A stretch of DNA of 64,000 bases from the NCBI RefSeq assembly GCF_003056335.1, contig NZ_PYWA01000008.1, positions 1-64,000 on the forward strand. Reading direction: 5' to 3'. The DNA is from Paracoccus indicus. GTDB lineage: Bacteria > Pseudomonadota > Alphaproteobacteria > Rhodobacterales > Rhodobacteraceae. Position numbers and translations under genes: made by a program. This document shows, piece by piece, positions 1 through 8,417 of the stretch (position 1 is its first letter; each line of letters begins with the position of its first letter). The notes below the pieces were generated by a model. It did no database searches. It saw only the letters and a program-made list of their open reading frames with translations, and was not told the DNA's origin.

Positions 1-345
1 GTTAGACAACCAGACCGCCCACATATCTCTTCAGATAAACTATCAATGTCAAAAAGCAGAGGAACAAAATCACCAGAGAAGCGCCAATCAATCGACGCCC
101 GCTCCAGACAATCCGAACCAGAATTTCACCCCGGTCAGCCGCGCCTCTCAGCACCGCCTGCCCGGCCCCTCCAGCGTTCCCGCCTTCGGTGAAGCGGTGT
201 TTAGACAGACCGAACCAGAGACGCAAGCAGGTTTCCCGAGAAAAACGACACAAAACACAAAAACAAACGCAACCCGCTGATAATACAAAGATAAATATCC
301 GAGCCAACAACGAGAAACACACCGGAACGCCAGTAGGAACACGAA
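1..345. other. Stretch without a recognisable gene
   Basis: This stretch lies downstream of the leftmost minus-strand gene. It looks more A+T-rich than the rest of the window, especially around 230-330, where there are runs of A. The open frames across it are short, start at TTG or lack a Shine-Dalgarno sequence, and translate to low-complexity Cys/Phe/Val-rich peptides that resemble no family I know. I see no tRNA, repeat array or clear terminator. It may be the edge of an intergenic or degraded region that continues outside the window. Confidence 0.5.
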
Positions 346-1623
346 TCAACCCTGCGACTCGCCGAAAATTTCAGCAGTTATGCTGCCATACCACGCCTCG
401 GCCTGATCCGCCGTGGCCTTGCGTTGTGCCGCACTTTCCGACGGTTGGCTAATGAAGCTGTTGCTGGCCAGAATACGTTTATCTCTGACCCCGTAATTGG
501 CCCCTACGCGCACGGCATCACCGGGCGCAATCAGGGACCAGCAGGTATTGGCATAGCTGGCCTCATAGGCGGGGGTGTCGATCAGCTGGTTCAGGATCGC
601 CTCGGCGGCGACCTTGGCCTGTGAATTTGCGGCATAGGCCGATTTTGGCATCTCACCCTGATCTGCGCTGTCACCCAGGACGAAAATGTCAGGATCCATC
701 AGGGATGCCATGTTGGTCCCATCCACCGGGGCCCAACCTTCGCCACCCGTCAATCCGGCAAGGGTTGCGATGGCACCGGCCTTCTGCGCCGGAATGACAT
801 TGCATAAATCGACCGGTTGCACCTGTCCATCGATGATCACTTCGTTGCTTGCCGGATGAACCTGAACGTCTGCACCGCCAAAATCTGGGCCAATGCGCTC
901 GATCATACCGGGGTAGTGGTACTGCCAGCCTTCAAGGAACAAGGCCTGCTTGGCAAAGCGCGGCTTGGGGTCAAGAACCAGGATCTTGGCGGTCGGATTC
1001 CGATGCTTGAAGAAATGAGCGATCATGCTGACCCGCTCGTAGGGACCAGGTGGGCAGCGATAAGGGTTTGGCGGGGCGATCATCGCGAACAATCCCCCTT
1101 GCGGCATGGTGTGCAGCAAGCGCGCCAGCAGCTGTGTCTGCGCACCTGCGCGATAGGCATGAGGCATCCTCTGCGCGTCCTGCTGTGTCCAGCCCGGGAC
1201 GGATCCATCGACGAAATCGATCCCCGGCGACAGGACCAGACGGTCATAGGACAGGCGCGCACCTCCGGCCAGGACGACCAGACGACGATCACGATCCACG
1301 GCCACCGCCCGGTCATGGATGACCTGCACGCCGGCGCCTGCAATGCCGCGATATCCGTATTGCAAGCTGTCGAAATCCCGAAGTCCGCCAAGATAGAGGT
1401 TGGAGAAGAAGCAGGTGGTATAGATCGCGTTCGACTCGACCAACGTGACCTTGATACCGGGATGGGCGGCCAGCATTCGGGCCGCGGACGCCCCCCCTGC
1501 CCCGCCACCGACGATCACTACACGCGCCGAGCCTTGGGCACGCAACGCAGGTGCCGAAAGCACGGTGGCGGCTCCGGTGGCCAGGAACATGCGCCGCGAT
1601 AGGAAGGTCGAGCGTGCGGTCAT
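346..1623 (-). CDS. soxF: SoxF-like flavocytochrome c sulfide dehydrogenase flavoprotein
   Basis: A 425-residue periplasmic FAD flavoprotein of the SoxF/FccB family, which oxidises sulfide or supports thiosulfate oxidation and passes electrons to a cytochrome c. Residues 8-30 form a Tat-type signal (S-R-R-M-F-L followed by a hydrophobic stretch ending A-L-R-A-Q). The dinucleotide-binding motif V-I-V-G-G-G-A-G-G follows at about 36-44. Two cysteines in conserved settings, C71 (Y-T-T-C-F-F-S-N) and C190 (P-Y-R-C-P-P-G-P-Y-E-R), match the redox-active pair of the family. The ATG is one base from the soxZ stop, so the three sox-like genes are probably co-translated. No partner cytochrome gene (soxE/fccA) follows it, so the electron acceptor must be encoded elsewhere. 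Confidence 0.88.
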   Translation of the reverse strand: MTARSTFLSRRMFLATGAATVLSAPALRAQGSARVVIVGGGAGGASAARMLAAHPGIKVTLVESNAIYTTCFFSNLYLGGLRDFDSLQYGYRGIAGAGVQVIHDRAVAVDRDRRLVVLAGGARLSYDRLVLSPGIDFVDGSVPGWTQQDAQRMPHAYRAGAQTQLLARLLHTMPQGGLFAMIAPPNPYRCPPGPYERVSMIAHFFKHRNPTAKILVLDPKPRFAKQALFLEGWQYHYPGMIERIGPDFGGADVQVHPASNEVIIDGQVQPVDLCNVIPAQKAGAIATLAGLTGGEGWAPVDGTNMASLMDPDIFVLGDSADQGEMPKSAYAANSQAKVAAEAILNQLIDTPAYEASYANTCWSLIAPGDAVRVGANYGVRDKRILASNSFISQPSESAAQRKATADQAEAWYGSITAEIFGESQG

Positions 1624-1624
1624 C

Positions 1625-1945
1625 TTATTCCACCCTCAGATCGCGGCTGTCGCTATGGACGTCGCCATTCTCATCGTACCAGGTGAATTCCAACCGCCCC
1701 GAGCTTTCGGTCAACACATCGAATTCGACAAAGGGATCGGCCGAGATGGCGGGCTCGAAGGCTATATCGATGACCGGCACCCCATCCATGGCACAGGTAA
1801 AGCGATGAATGATGCCGCGCGGCACGCGCCGGCCCGTGCGGTCGATGCGCAGACCGGTTTCCATCGGGTGGCGGATCATGGCGCGCACAGCGAAGGGTTC
1901 CCCTGCCCGCACGACCTTTGGAAGCCTGATGCGGATCCGGGTCAT
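1625..1945 (-). CDS. soxZ: SoxZ-like sulfur carrier partner protein
   Basis: A 106-residue protein of the SoxZ family, the small immunoglobulin-fold partner that binds SoxY in the periplasm. It shows the usual SoxZ opening (R-I-R-L-P-K-V-V-R-A-G-E-P-F-A-V-R) followed by I-R-H-P-M-E-T-G-L and the C-terminal F-T-W-Y-D-E-N-G. The chosen ATG at 1945 overlaps the soxY stop in ATGA, as expected for translational coupling; a much longer open frame upstream is a soxY shadow. There is no signal peptide, as usual for SoxZ, which is exported bound to SoxY. In canonical clusters it would be followed by soxA and soxB; here soxF follows directly. Confidence 0.87.
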   Translation of the reverse strand: MTRIRIRLPKVVRAGEPFAVRAMIRHPMETGLRIDRTGRRVPRGIIHRFTCAMDGVPVIDIAFEPAISADPFVEFDVLTESSGRLEFTWYDENGDVHSDSRDLRVE

Positions 1946-2367
1946 CCGGCGCATCCTGCAACAAGCACATGCACGAATGCCACCGCCTGCAACACCGCGC
2001 CATCGGGCCGTCGGGCCAACGCCATGACCTGCTGGCTTTCCGCCAATCTGATCCGGGTCGCAAGGCGTGCCGGACCACTGGCCGGTCCGAACTGGGCCCG
2101 GGCGACTAGGGGCGACCGGCGGGCCAATGCCAGCAGCATAAGGTGACTTGCCCCCGCGGCCCGAACCTCGACCGGAACCCAAAAGCCGTCCGGTGCCTCG
2201 GACGGAACCGACAGGGTGATGCCGTCCTCTACCGGAACCGAGCCTTGGGCGAAACCCGTGATCAGATCGTTCACCGATCCTGCCATGACCTGCCCCGGCA
2301 GGACGGATGCGGCAAGACCGCTCAGGCCAAGCCAGATGGCATCACGGCGCGACAGGGTCACGGGCAT
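1942..2367 (-). CDS. soxY: SoxY-like sulfur carrier with atypical C-terminus
   Basis: A 141-residue exported protein of the SoxY family, the subunit that carries sulfur intermediates on a C-terminal cysteine. It starts with a Tat-like signal (S-R-R-D-A-I-W-L-G-L-S-G-L-A-A). The body has the SoxY pattern of D-G-I-T-L-S-V-P followed by V-P-V-E-V. The canonical tail is G-G-C-G-G; here the protein ends V-A-G-C-A-G, so the cysteine is kept but both flanking positions are changed. The start at 2367 is set by a strong AGGAGG just upstream. It lies 93 bases after madM on the same strand, so it may be read from the malonate promoter. Confidence 0.82.
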   Translation of the reverse strand: MPVTLSRRDAIWLGLSGLAASVLPGQVMAGSVNDLITGFAQGSVPVEDGITLSVPSEAPDGFWVPVEVRAAGASHLMLLALARRSPLVARAQFGPASGPARLATRIRLAESQQVMALARRPDGAVLQAVAFVHVLVAGCAG

Positions 2368-2460
2368 TGCGTCTCCTCCTACAACGAAGGTTAGCGCCCG
2401 GTGCCCGCGCCGCGCAACAATGACACAGGGCACCCAAGACAAAGGCCGCAGAACGGGGCC

Positions 2461-3222
2461 TCAGTTTCCGAACATGGCCAGCAGAACCAGGTAGAAGACC
2501 GAGGGCCCCATCAGGCAGCCAAGCCCGGTGTAGAAGGTCGCCGTCATCGCACCGTAAGGCACCAGCCGCTTGTCGGTGGCTGCAAGCCCGCCAGCCACGC
2601 CGCTGGTCGTTCCCATCAGCCCGCCATAAGCCATGGCCGATTTCGCGTTGTTCAGCCCGATGTAGGGCGCGACGAAGGGCGTGCCGATCATCACCAGAAC
2701 CGCCTTCAGCAGACCCGCCGCGACCGACAGGGCGATCACCTCGGAGCTGGCACCAAGCGCGGTGCCGGTGACCGGACCCACGATATAGGTCGCGGCACCG
2801 CCGCCGATGGTCGCCATGCTGATGGCATCGGTATAGCCGAAGGCGGCAGCTACCAGTGCGCCAACGATGAAGGACACGATGATCCCGAGCGCCAAGGCGG
2901 TGGCACCCGCCACTCCGGCCTTCCTGATCTCGCGCATGTCGACGCCGTATGCGGTCGAGACAATGGCCAGATCGCGCAGCATCGACCCGCCCATCAGCCC
3001 GATGCCCGAAAAGAGGGTCAGATCCGCCAGCCCCTTGGAGCCGCCGGTGATCGTGCCGCCCAGCCATGCCAGGAACAGGCCGATGATGATGGCGATGGCC
3101 GAGCCATGCAGCCGCCCCGCCGACAGCTTGTCCGACAGCTGATAGGAAATCCACATCACGACGCCGATCACGACGAAGGCGAAGACGAGGCCGTTCTTGG
3201 CCAGAAGTTCGACGATCTCCAT
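2461..3222 (-). CDS. madM: Malonate transporter subunit MadM
   Basis: A 253-residue integral membrane protein matching MadM, the larger subunit of the two-component malonate:sodium symporter. It has about eight to nine hydrophobic helices with glycine-rich turns (G-G-S-K-G-L-A-D-L, M-A-T-I-G-G-G-A-A-T-Y, M-G-T-T-S-G-V-A-G-G). The gene starts three bases after the madL stop, and the two proteins are expected to form the transporter together. The neighbouring matA and matB would consume the imported malonate. Confidence 0.93.
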   Translation of the reverse strand: MEIVELLAKNGLVFAFVVIGVVMWISYQLSDKLSAGRLHGSAIAIIIGLFLAWLGGTITGGSKGLADLTLFSGIGLMGGSMLRDLAIVSTAYGVDMREIRKAGVAGATALALGIIVSFIVGALVAAAFGYTDAISMATIGGGAATYIVGPVTGTALGASSEVIALSVAAGLLKAVLVMIGTPFVAPYIGLNNAKSAMAYGGLMGTTSGVAGGLAATDKRLVPYGAMTATFYTGLGCLMGPSVFYLVLLAMFGN

Positions 3223-3225
3223 GGA

Positions 3226-3618
3226 TCAGGCCTCCTGCACGGTTAGGGGCGGCAGGGGGGCGTCCTGACCTCCGATGCGGGCGACGACCGGGACCAGCGC
3301 CATGCAGGCGACGGTCGCGCCGACGCCGGCGATGATGGCGATCGGGCCACCGGCCAATGCGGCGACGACGTTCTGCTGTGCGGCCATGGCGACGACGATG
3401 GGGATGTACATCGCGCTCCAGAACAGGATGCCCTGTTCGCTGATGGCGGGCAGGCGGCCGGTGCGGCGCATCCAGTCGGTGGCGAAGATTAGCAGCAGCA
3501 TGGCAAAGCCCACGCCGCCGACATTGGACTGGACGCCCAGAAGGCTGCCCAGCAGGTCGCCCAGGATGACGCCCGCCAAGTGGCAGGCGGCCAGGGCCGC
3601 AACTCCGAAGATGATCAT
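3226..3618 (-). CDS. madL: Malonate transporter subunit MadL
   Basis: A 130-residue membrane protein of the MadL family, the small subunit of the MadLM malonate transporter. It contains about four hydrophobic helices and the family-like segment G-V-I-L-G-D-L-L-G-S-L-L-G-V followed by N-V-G-G-V-G-F-A-M-L. I chose the ATG at 3618 because GGAGG precedes it at good spacing; an in-frame ATG four codons upstream lacks this. madM follows immediately. Confidence 0.92.
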   Translation of the reverse strand: MIIFGVAALAACHLAGVILGDLLGSLLGVQSNVGGVGFAMLLLIFATDWMRRTGRLPAISEQGILFWSAMYIPIVVAMAAQQNVVAALAGGPIAIIAGVGATVACMALVPVVARIGGQDAPLPPLTVQEA

Positions 3619-3639
3619 GTTTCCTCCCATGTGTTTGAT

Positions 3640-3672
3640 CCCCGCCAGCGCCCTCCTCCGACGCGGGCGGGG
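3640..3672. terminator. GC-rich inverted repeat between matB and madL
   Basis: Seven-base arms CCCCGCC (3640-3646) and GGCGGGG (3666-3672) flank a 19-base loop. A T-run follows only on the plus strand, against the direction of the operon. In the operon direction it could be a partial terminator or an mRNA-processing hairpin separating mat from mad expression. The evidence is structural only. Confidence 0.25.
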
Positions 3673-3678
3673 TTTTGA

Positions 3679-5187
3679 TCAGGCAAATGTGTCGGCGTAT
3701 TCCTTGCGCAGCTGGGCCTTCTGGACCTTGCCCATAACGTTGCGCGGCAGGGCATCTGCCACGAAGACGCGCTTGGGCTGCTTGAAGCGGGCCAGCCCGT
3801 CGGCCAGCAAGGCGCGGATGGCGTCGGGGTCGACGCTGGCACCGGCGCGGGGCACGACAACAGCGGCGACGGCCTCGCCCAGATCGGGATGCGGCAGGCC
3901 GATCACGGCGCTTTCCAGAACGCCGGGAAGGGCGTCGATGGCCTCCTCGACCTCCTTGGGATAGACGTTGTAGCCGCCCGATATGACCAGATCCTTGTCC
4001 CGCCCGACGATGCGCAGATAGCCGTCATCACCGATCATCCCCAGATCGCCGGTGATGAAGAAACCGTCGTCGCGAAACTCCGAGGCGGTCTTTTCGGGCA
4101 TGTTCCAATAGCCTTCGAAGACGTTCGGACCCTTGACCTCGATCAGGCCGATATGGCCCTGCGGCAGGACCGCCGCGCTGTCGCGATCCGCGATGCGAAC
4201 CGTGATGCCGGGCAGCGCCATGCCGACGGCACCGGGGATGCGGTCGCCGTCATAGGGGTTCGACGCGATCATGCAGGTTTCCGTCATGCCATAGCGTTCC
4301 AGGATCGCCATGCCGGTGCGTTCCTGGAAGGCGCGATGATCCTCGGCCAGAAGCGGGGCCGAGCCCGACACGAACAACCGCATGTTCGAGGTTGCTTCAT
4401 GCGTCAGGCGGTCGGACTTCAGCAGGCGGGTATAGAAGGTCGGCACCCCCATCAGCACGGTGGCGTCCGCCATCAGGTCGATCACCTGATCGGGGTCGAA
4501 CCTGGTCAAGAAGATCATCGTCGCCCCGGCGGTCAGCGCCATGTTGGCGGCCACGAACAGCCCGTGGGTGTGAAAGATCGGCAGGGCATGGATCAGGCGG
4601 TCGTCTTCGGTGAAGCGCCAATGCTCCAGCAGGGCCTCGGTATTGGACATCAGGTTGCCATGCGTCAGCACGGCCCCCTTCGACCGCCCCGTCGTCCCCG
4701 AGGTATAGAGGATCGCCGCACGGTCGTCCGCCCCGGCAGGATGGCTGTCCTGACGCGGGCTGGCATCCGCGGCCCTTGTCAGCAGCGTGCCGTCGCCATC
4801 CGCGCCAAGCGTCTGAACCGCCAGCGCGTCGCCCGCACGGTGGGCATGAGCCTGTTCCTGCGCCGGATCGCAGACGAACAGCCGCGGGGCGGCGTCGCCG
4901 ATGAAATAGTCGATCTCGGGCCCGGTATAGGCGGTGTTCAGCGGCAGGAATATCGCCCCGACGCGCAGCACGGCCAGATAGAGCGCGATGGCCTCGGGCG
5001 ATTTCTCGACCTGCACGGCCACGCGGTCGCCGGGGGCGACGCCCAGGTCGCCCAGCACCGTGGCCAGCCGTCCGACCAGATCCTGCATGTCGGCAAAGCT
5101 GATGTCTGGCTGTTCCGGACGCTCGAAAAGCGCCTTGTCGCCCAACTTTGTGGCAACCTTGGTGAAATTCTGTTCGATGGTCTGCAT
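3679..5187 (-). CDS. matB: Malonyl-CoA synthetase MatB
   Basis: A 502-residue ANL-superfamily adenylate-forming enzyme that makes malonyl-CoA from malonate, CoA and ATP in the cytoplasm. Visible motifs in order: the P-loop-like L-Y-T-S-G-T-T-G-R-S-K-G, H-A-L-P-I-F-H-T-H-G-L-F (typical of MatB), E-R-Y-G-M-T-E-T, T-G-D-L-G, G-R-D-K-D-L-V-I-S-G-G-Y-N-V-Y-P-K-E-V-E, and the C-terminal catalytic lysine region R-N-V-M-G-K-V-Q-K. Length is normal for MatB. It follows matA by 17 bases and precedes madL, so function is supported by both sequence and context. Confidence 0.94.
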   Translation of the reverse strand: MQTIEQNFTKVATKLGDKALFERPEQPDISFADMQDLVGRLATVLGDLGVAPGDRVAVQVEKSPEAIALYLAVLRVGAIFLPLNTAYTGPEIDYFIGDAAPRLFVCDPAQEQAHAHRAGDALAVQTLGADGDGTLLTRAADASPRQDSHPAGADDRAAILYTSGTTGRSKGAVLTHGNLMSNTEALLEHWRFTEDDRLIHALPIFHTHGLFVAANMALTAGATMIFLTRFDPDQVIDLMADATVLMGVPTFYTRLLKSDRLTHEATSNMRLFVSGSAPLLAEDHRAFQERTGMAILERYGMTETCMIASNPYDGDRIPGAVGMALPGITVRIADRDSAAVLPQGHIGLIEVKGPNVFEGYWNMPEKTASEFRDDGFFITGDLGMIGDDGYLRIVGRDKDLVISGGYNVYPKEVEEAIDALPGVLESAVIGLPHPDLGEAVAAVVVPRAGASVDPDAIRALLADGLARFKQPKRVFVADALPRNVMGKVQKAQLRKEYADTFA

Positions 5188-5204
5188 CTTGATGTGCCTT
5201 TCCT

Positions 5205-6523
5205 TCAGCTTGTCAACGCTTCGGCCAGCTGGTCGCCATGGGCGACGGTCTGGTCGCGGACGAATGCCTCGTGTCGCGTCTCGATCTGCGTCAGTTCGTA
5301 AAGATAGTTGATCATCAGGCCATGCGCGGCCTTCATCGCCGAAGGTGCCATATCCGCAGGCCAGTTCAAGCGATGTGCCGAAGCGCCGTTGCCCAGGTGG
5401 AAGCGGGCGACCGGATCGGGGGGCATGCCCCCCCTGCCCCGTTCAACCACGATATAGCGCGCGGCAAGGGCCATAACCTCGGGGCGCAGCGCCTCGATCC
5501 GGTCGGGGTCGTGCTGCCAGTCGTCTGCGGCCAGCGCCTGCGACAGGGCACGGGCGCGCTCGTCCCCCTGCCCCGCCAGCCAGCGCGCGAAGCCCGGCAC
5601 CGGCGAAAGCGTCACGAAGGTCTTCAGCTGCGGCAGTTCGGCCGACAGCTCGGCCACCACCTGCTTGATCAGGAAGTTGCCGAAGGACACGCCCTTCAGG
5701 CCTGCAAGGCTGTTGTTGATGGAATAGAAGACAGCGGTGTCAGCCACGGGTTGCCCGGTGCTTTCGGGCGCGGTCAGGATGGGGGCGATGGCATCCGGCA
5801 TGCCGCTGGTCAGGGCGACCTCGACGAAGATCAGGGGCACATCGCCCGTGGCCGGGTGAAAGAAGGCATAAAGCCTGCGATCCGCCGGCGCCAGGCGCCG
5901 CTTCAGATCGTTCCACCCCTGCATCTGGTGGACACTCTCATACCGCTGGATCTGTTCCAGAATCGCCGCGGGCGCATTCCAGTCGATCCGGCGCATCGAC
6001 AAGAAGCCGCGGTTGAACCATGACGCCAGCAGATGCGCGAAATCCTGATCGATGGCGGCAAGCGAGGCATCCTGCCGGATCGCGTCCAGAAGATCGCTGC
6101 GCATGGCGACCAGCTGAGGTGTCGCACCGGGGGCAAGGTTCAGGCGGCGCAGCAACGTCTGACGCGCCGGTTCGACCACGCGGAACAGATCGGCCACGGC
6201 GGCGGCATCGGGATTGGCGTCCCATGCGCCATAGGCTTGGCGGATGCTGTCGGCATCGACGCCATAGTCATCACGCAGCCCTTGAAAGAACCGCAGCTTT
6301 TCATCGGGCTGCAACTCGCCATAGGCCCGCAACGCCTGTTCTGCCACGGCAACCCGCGCCGCATCCCGATCCGTCCCATCAACACCGAGCAGGCAGCGGT
6401 GATCCGTTCAAACGCTGGCCGCGCCAGCGCCTTCAGCGTCTCGGCCTCTTCGCTGGAATTGCGGCTCCGGCGGGTGACGGCCTCCACGAAATCGGTCAAG
6501 AATGCCAGACGTTGTTTTACCAT
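5205..6523 (-). pseudogene. matA: Malonyl-CoA decarboxylase MatA, apparent frameshift near the N-terminus
   Basis: Malonyl-CoA decarboxylase converts malonyl-CoA to acetyl-CoA and completes the malonate pathway. The main frame (5205-6347, 380 residues) has the family core, including S-I-N-N-S-L-A-G-L-K-G-V-S-F-G-N-F-L-I-K, L-S-P-V-P-G-F-A-R-W-L and A-R-F-H-L-G-N-G-A. Its first start is a GTG with no Shine-Dalgarno sequence. A good ATG at 6523, preceded by GGGGAGGA, opens a different frame (M-V-K-Q-R-L-A-F-L-T...A-F-E-R-I-T) that runs off the family pattern. The main frame continues upstream as C-L-L-G-V-D-G-T-D-R-D-A-A-R-V-A-V back to a TGA at 6408-6410. The switch therefore lies between about 6390 and 6410 and fits one missing base. 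It is either a real mutation or a sequence error; translation from the internal GTG would lose much of the N-terminal helical domain. Confidence 0.75.
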
Positions 6524-6546
6524 GTTCCGATCCTCCCCGGCTGTTG

Positions 6547-6575
6547 ATATACACACTTTTGTTCTTGATGTATAT
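6547..6575. promoter_or_regulatory. Inverted repeat in the matA-matR divergent promoter region
   Basis: ATATACA (6547-6553) and TGTATAT (6569-6575) are exact inverted repeats 15 bases apart, lying between the matA Shine-Dalgarno sequence and the divergent GntR gene. TGTATA-type half-sites are common for FadR-subfamily GntR regulators, and MatR autoregulation of mat operons is known. It is a plausible operator for the adjacent regulator, not shown. Confidence 0.5.
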
Positions 6576-6643
6576 AACAAGCTTGTCGATGGACTTTCGC
6601 CGCGGGGAAAGGTCCAATTGCCAAGGCAAGACTGGACGAAGCC

Positions 6644-7312
6644 ATGAAGATACCGACTGCAACACAGATCCGGCTGGCCTTGGAAAACGCCATTGTTGAT
6701 GGGGTCTACTTTCCGGGTGACCGGATCGACCCGGACAGGATCGCGGCGGAATACGGCTGTTCACGAACGCCGGTCCGTGAGGCCCTGCAAGCCTTGGAGG
6801 CGTCGGGTCTGCTGGTCGTTCAACCCAAACGGGGCACATTCGTGACCAAGCTGACCGTCACCGAACTGATGCACCGCTTCGAAGTCATGGCCCAGCAGGA
6901 AGCGTTCTGCGCCACCTTGGCCTGTCGACGTGCCGATGCCTCCGATCTTCTGGCTATCGACGACAGCCTGCAGGCTTGCGAAAAGGCCGCGATTGCCGGT
7001 GACAGCGACGCCTATTATGCATGCAACACGCAGTTCCATCAGGCGATCTATGCTGCGGCCCACAATCCATTCCTGCGGACCGAGACATTGCGCCTGCAGG
7101 CCATGCTGCAGCCCTATCGCAGGCGGCAATTGCAGGCACAGGGACGGGTGCAAACGTCTCTGGCCGAACATCGTGCCATTGCCGCCGCCATCCGGGCAGG
7201 CGATGCCGAGGTCGCATCGCGCGCAATGACCGATCACGTGCTGGTGCAGGGTGAAAGGTTCCGCGACCTGGTCGCACTTCTGGACCATTTGTCGGCGCGG
7301 CAGACGGGCTGA
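6644..7312 (+). CDS. GntR-family (FCD domain) regulator of the malonate operon
   Basis: A 222-residue regulator. Residues 1-70 form a GntR winged helix with the diagnostic S-R-T-P-V-R-E-A-L-Q-A-L-E-A-S-G-L and K-R-G-T-F-V motifs. Residues about 80-210 are an FCD ligand-binding domain with the metal/acid-binding pattern F-H-Q-A-I-Y-A-A-A-H-N-P-F and E-H-R-A-I-A-A-A-I-R-A-G-D. It is divergent from matA with an inverted repeat between them, the arrangement of MatR in rhizobial mat operons. Malonate or malonyl-CoA as effector is inference from position. Confidence 0.85.
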   Translation: MKIPTATQIRLALENAIVDGVYFPGDRIDPDRIAAEYGCSRTPVREALQALEASGLLVVQPKRGTFVTKLTVTELMHRFEVMAQQEAFCATLACRRADASDLLAIDDSLQACEKAAIAGDSDAYYACNTQFHQAIYAAAHNPFLRTETLRLQAMLQPYRRRQLQAQGRVQTSLAEHRAIAAAIRAGDAEVASRAMTDHVLVQGERFRDLVALLDHLSARQTG

Positions 7313-7321
7313 GGCCCTTCC

Positions 7322-8263
7322 CTATCCCGGTGGCGTCCCCGCGCGACGTTGGCAGGTGCGTTCCAACCCCAGCTTGTGTTCGCGCCAGATGATCAGAATA
7401 CCCGCCATGATCACCACCGACGCGCCACTCAGCACCGTCGCGGTGGGCATCTCTCCGAAGACGGTCCAGCCGATCAGCACCGCAAGGATCATCGAGGCAT
7501 AGTCGAATGGCGCCACGACCGAGGCATCGGCGAAGCGATAGGACGACGTCAGAAGGATCTGGCCCAACCCGCCAAGGATGCCGGTCAGGATCAGCATCGC
7601 GAAGGTCCCGCCCGACGGCATGACCCATCCGAACGGCAGCGTGACCAGCGACAGCAACGTCGATGTGACCGAAAACCAGAAGACGATCGCCGAGGTGCGC
7701 TCTTGCTGGACCAACTTGCGCACGAAGATCTGTGCCAATGCCGCACAGGATGCGCCCATCAGCGCGACGACAGCGCCAAGCATATGGGCAGGGTTCGAAG
7801 GACCGGCCCCGGTCAACTGCGGTGACAGGACGATCAAGACGCCCGCCATACCCATCGCAACCATTCCAAGCCTGAAGGCGCGGACGTTCTCACCCAGGAA
7901 CATGCCGGCGAAGATGACCACCAACAGTGGGGCCGCATATCCGATGGCCGTCGCCTCGGGGAATGCCAAGAGCGACAACGCCCAGAAGTTGAAACCCATG
8001 GCCGCGGTTCCGACGATGCCGCGATAGAAATGCCCCATGGGTCGAAAGGTCTTCAGCCCGACGCGCAGTTCGGAACGGAAGACCAGCCAGATCAGGATCA
8101 CCGGCAAGGCGAAGAACGACCGGAAAAAGACCTGTTGTCCCGGAGGCACCGGCACCTCGCCAAGGGATGTCGCCTTCACCAAGGCAGCCATGACCGTGAA
8201 AACACTGACGCTGAGGCATTTCAGGACGATCCCCCTGAGCGGGGCGGCGGGTGTCGGGGTCAT
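7322..8263 (-). CDS. DMT-superfamily (EamA) transporter
   Basis: A 313-residue membrane protein with ten hydrophobic helices in two EamA repeats (roughly residues 10-145 and 160-295), typical of drug/metabolite exporters such as RhaT- or S-adenosylmethionine-type carriers. Family-like segments include F-F-R-S-F-F-A-L-P, E-A-T-A-I-G-Y-A-A-P-L-L-V-V and A-S-V-V-A-P-F-D-Y-A-S-M-I. I chose the ATG at 8263 (M-T-P-T-P-A-A-P-L-R-G) because the residues before it in the longer frame are not membrane-protein-like. It converges on the GntR gene with a 9-base gap. The substrate cannot be read from sequence. Confidence 0.85.
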   Translation of the reverse strand: MTPTPAAPLRGIVLKCLSVSVFTVMAALVKATSLGEVPVPPGQQVFFRSFFALPVILIWLVFRSELRVGLKTFRPMGHFYRGIVGTAAMGFNFWALSLLAFPEATAIGYAAPLLVVIFAGMFLGENVRAFRLGMVAMGMAGVLIVLSPQLTGAGPSNPAHMLGAVVALMGASCAALAQIFVRKLVQQERTSAIVFWFSVTSTLLSLVTLPFGWVMPSGGTFAMLILTGILGGLGQILLTSSYRFADASVVAPFDYASMILAVLIGWTVFGEMPTATVLSGASVVIMAGILIIWREHKLGLERTCQRRAGTPPG

Positions 8264-8398
8264 CGGATTACCTTGGCTGGGATCACGTCGTGGTAAGCCT
8301 GTTTTGCATTTTGTGCAATATGTAAGATCAGTGACCCCGCAGGTCCACAATATATAACCTATTGTTTTTCAATGTTTTTTCACACGCGACCGTCGGCA

Positions 8399-8414
8399 CT
8401 TCCCCGCGGGGAAG
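8399..8414. promoter_or_regulatory. Putative parS site 1 (perfect 16-bp palindrome)
   Basis: CTTCCCCGCGGGGAAG, a perfect 16-base palindrome three bases past the parB stop. It recurs exactly at 9447 and with a changed centre at 9824 and 10615. Repeated identical palindromes confined to a parAB locus are the expected form of a ParB-binding centromere. Confidence 0.72.
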
Positions 8415-8417
8415 AAC

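Noticed and set aside
3889..5301. A 470-codon open frame antisense to matB
   Set aside because: It is a high-GC shadow; the translated protein is rich in Arg, Gln, His and Gly with no family features, while matB on the other strand is unambiguous.
6596..6609. TTCGCCGCGGGGAA upstream of the GntR gene as a fifth parS site
   Set aside because: One mismatch breaks the dyad, the outer bases do not match, and it lies 1.8 kb outside the partition genes; probably chance in GC-rich DNA.
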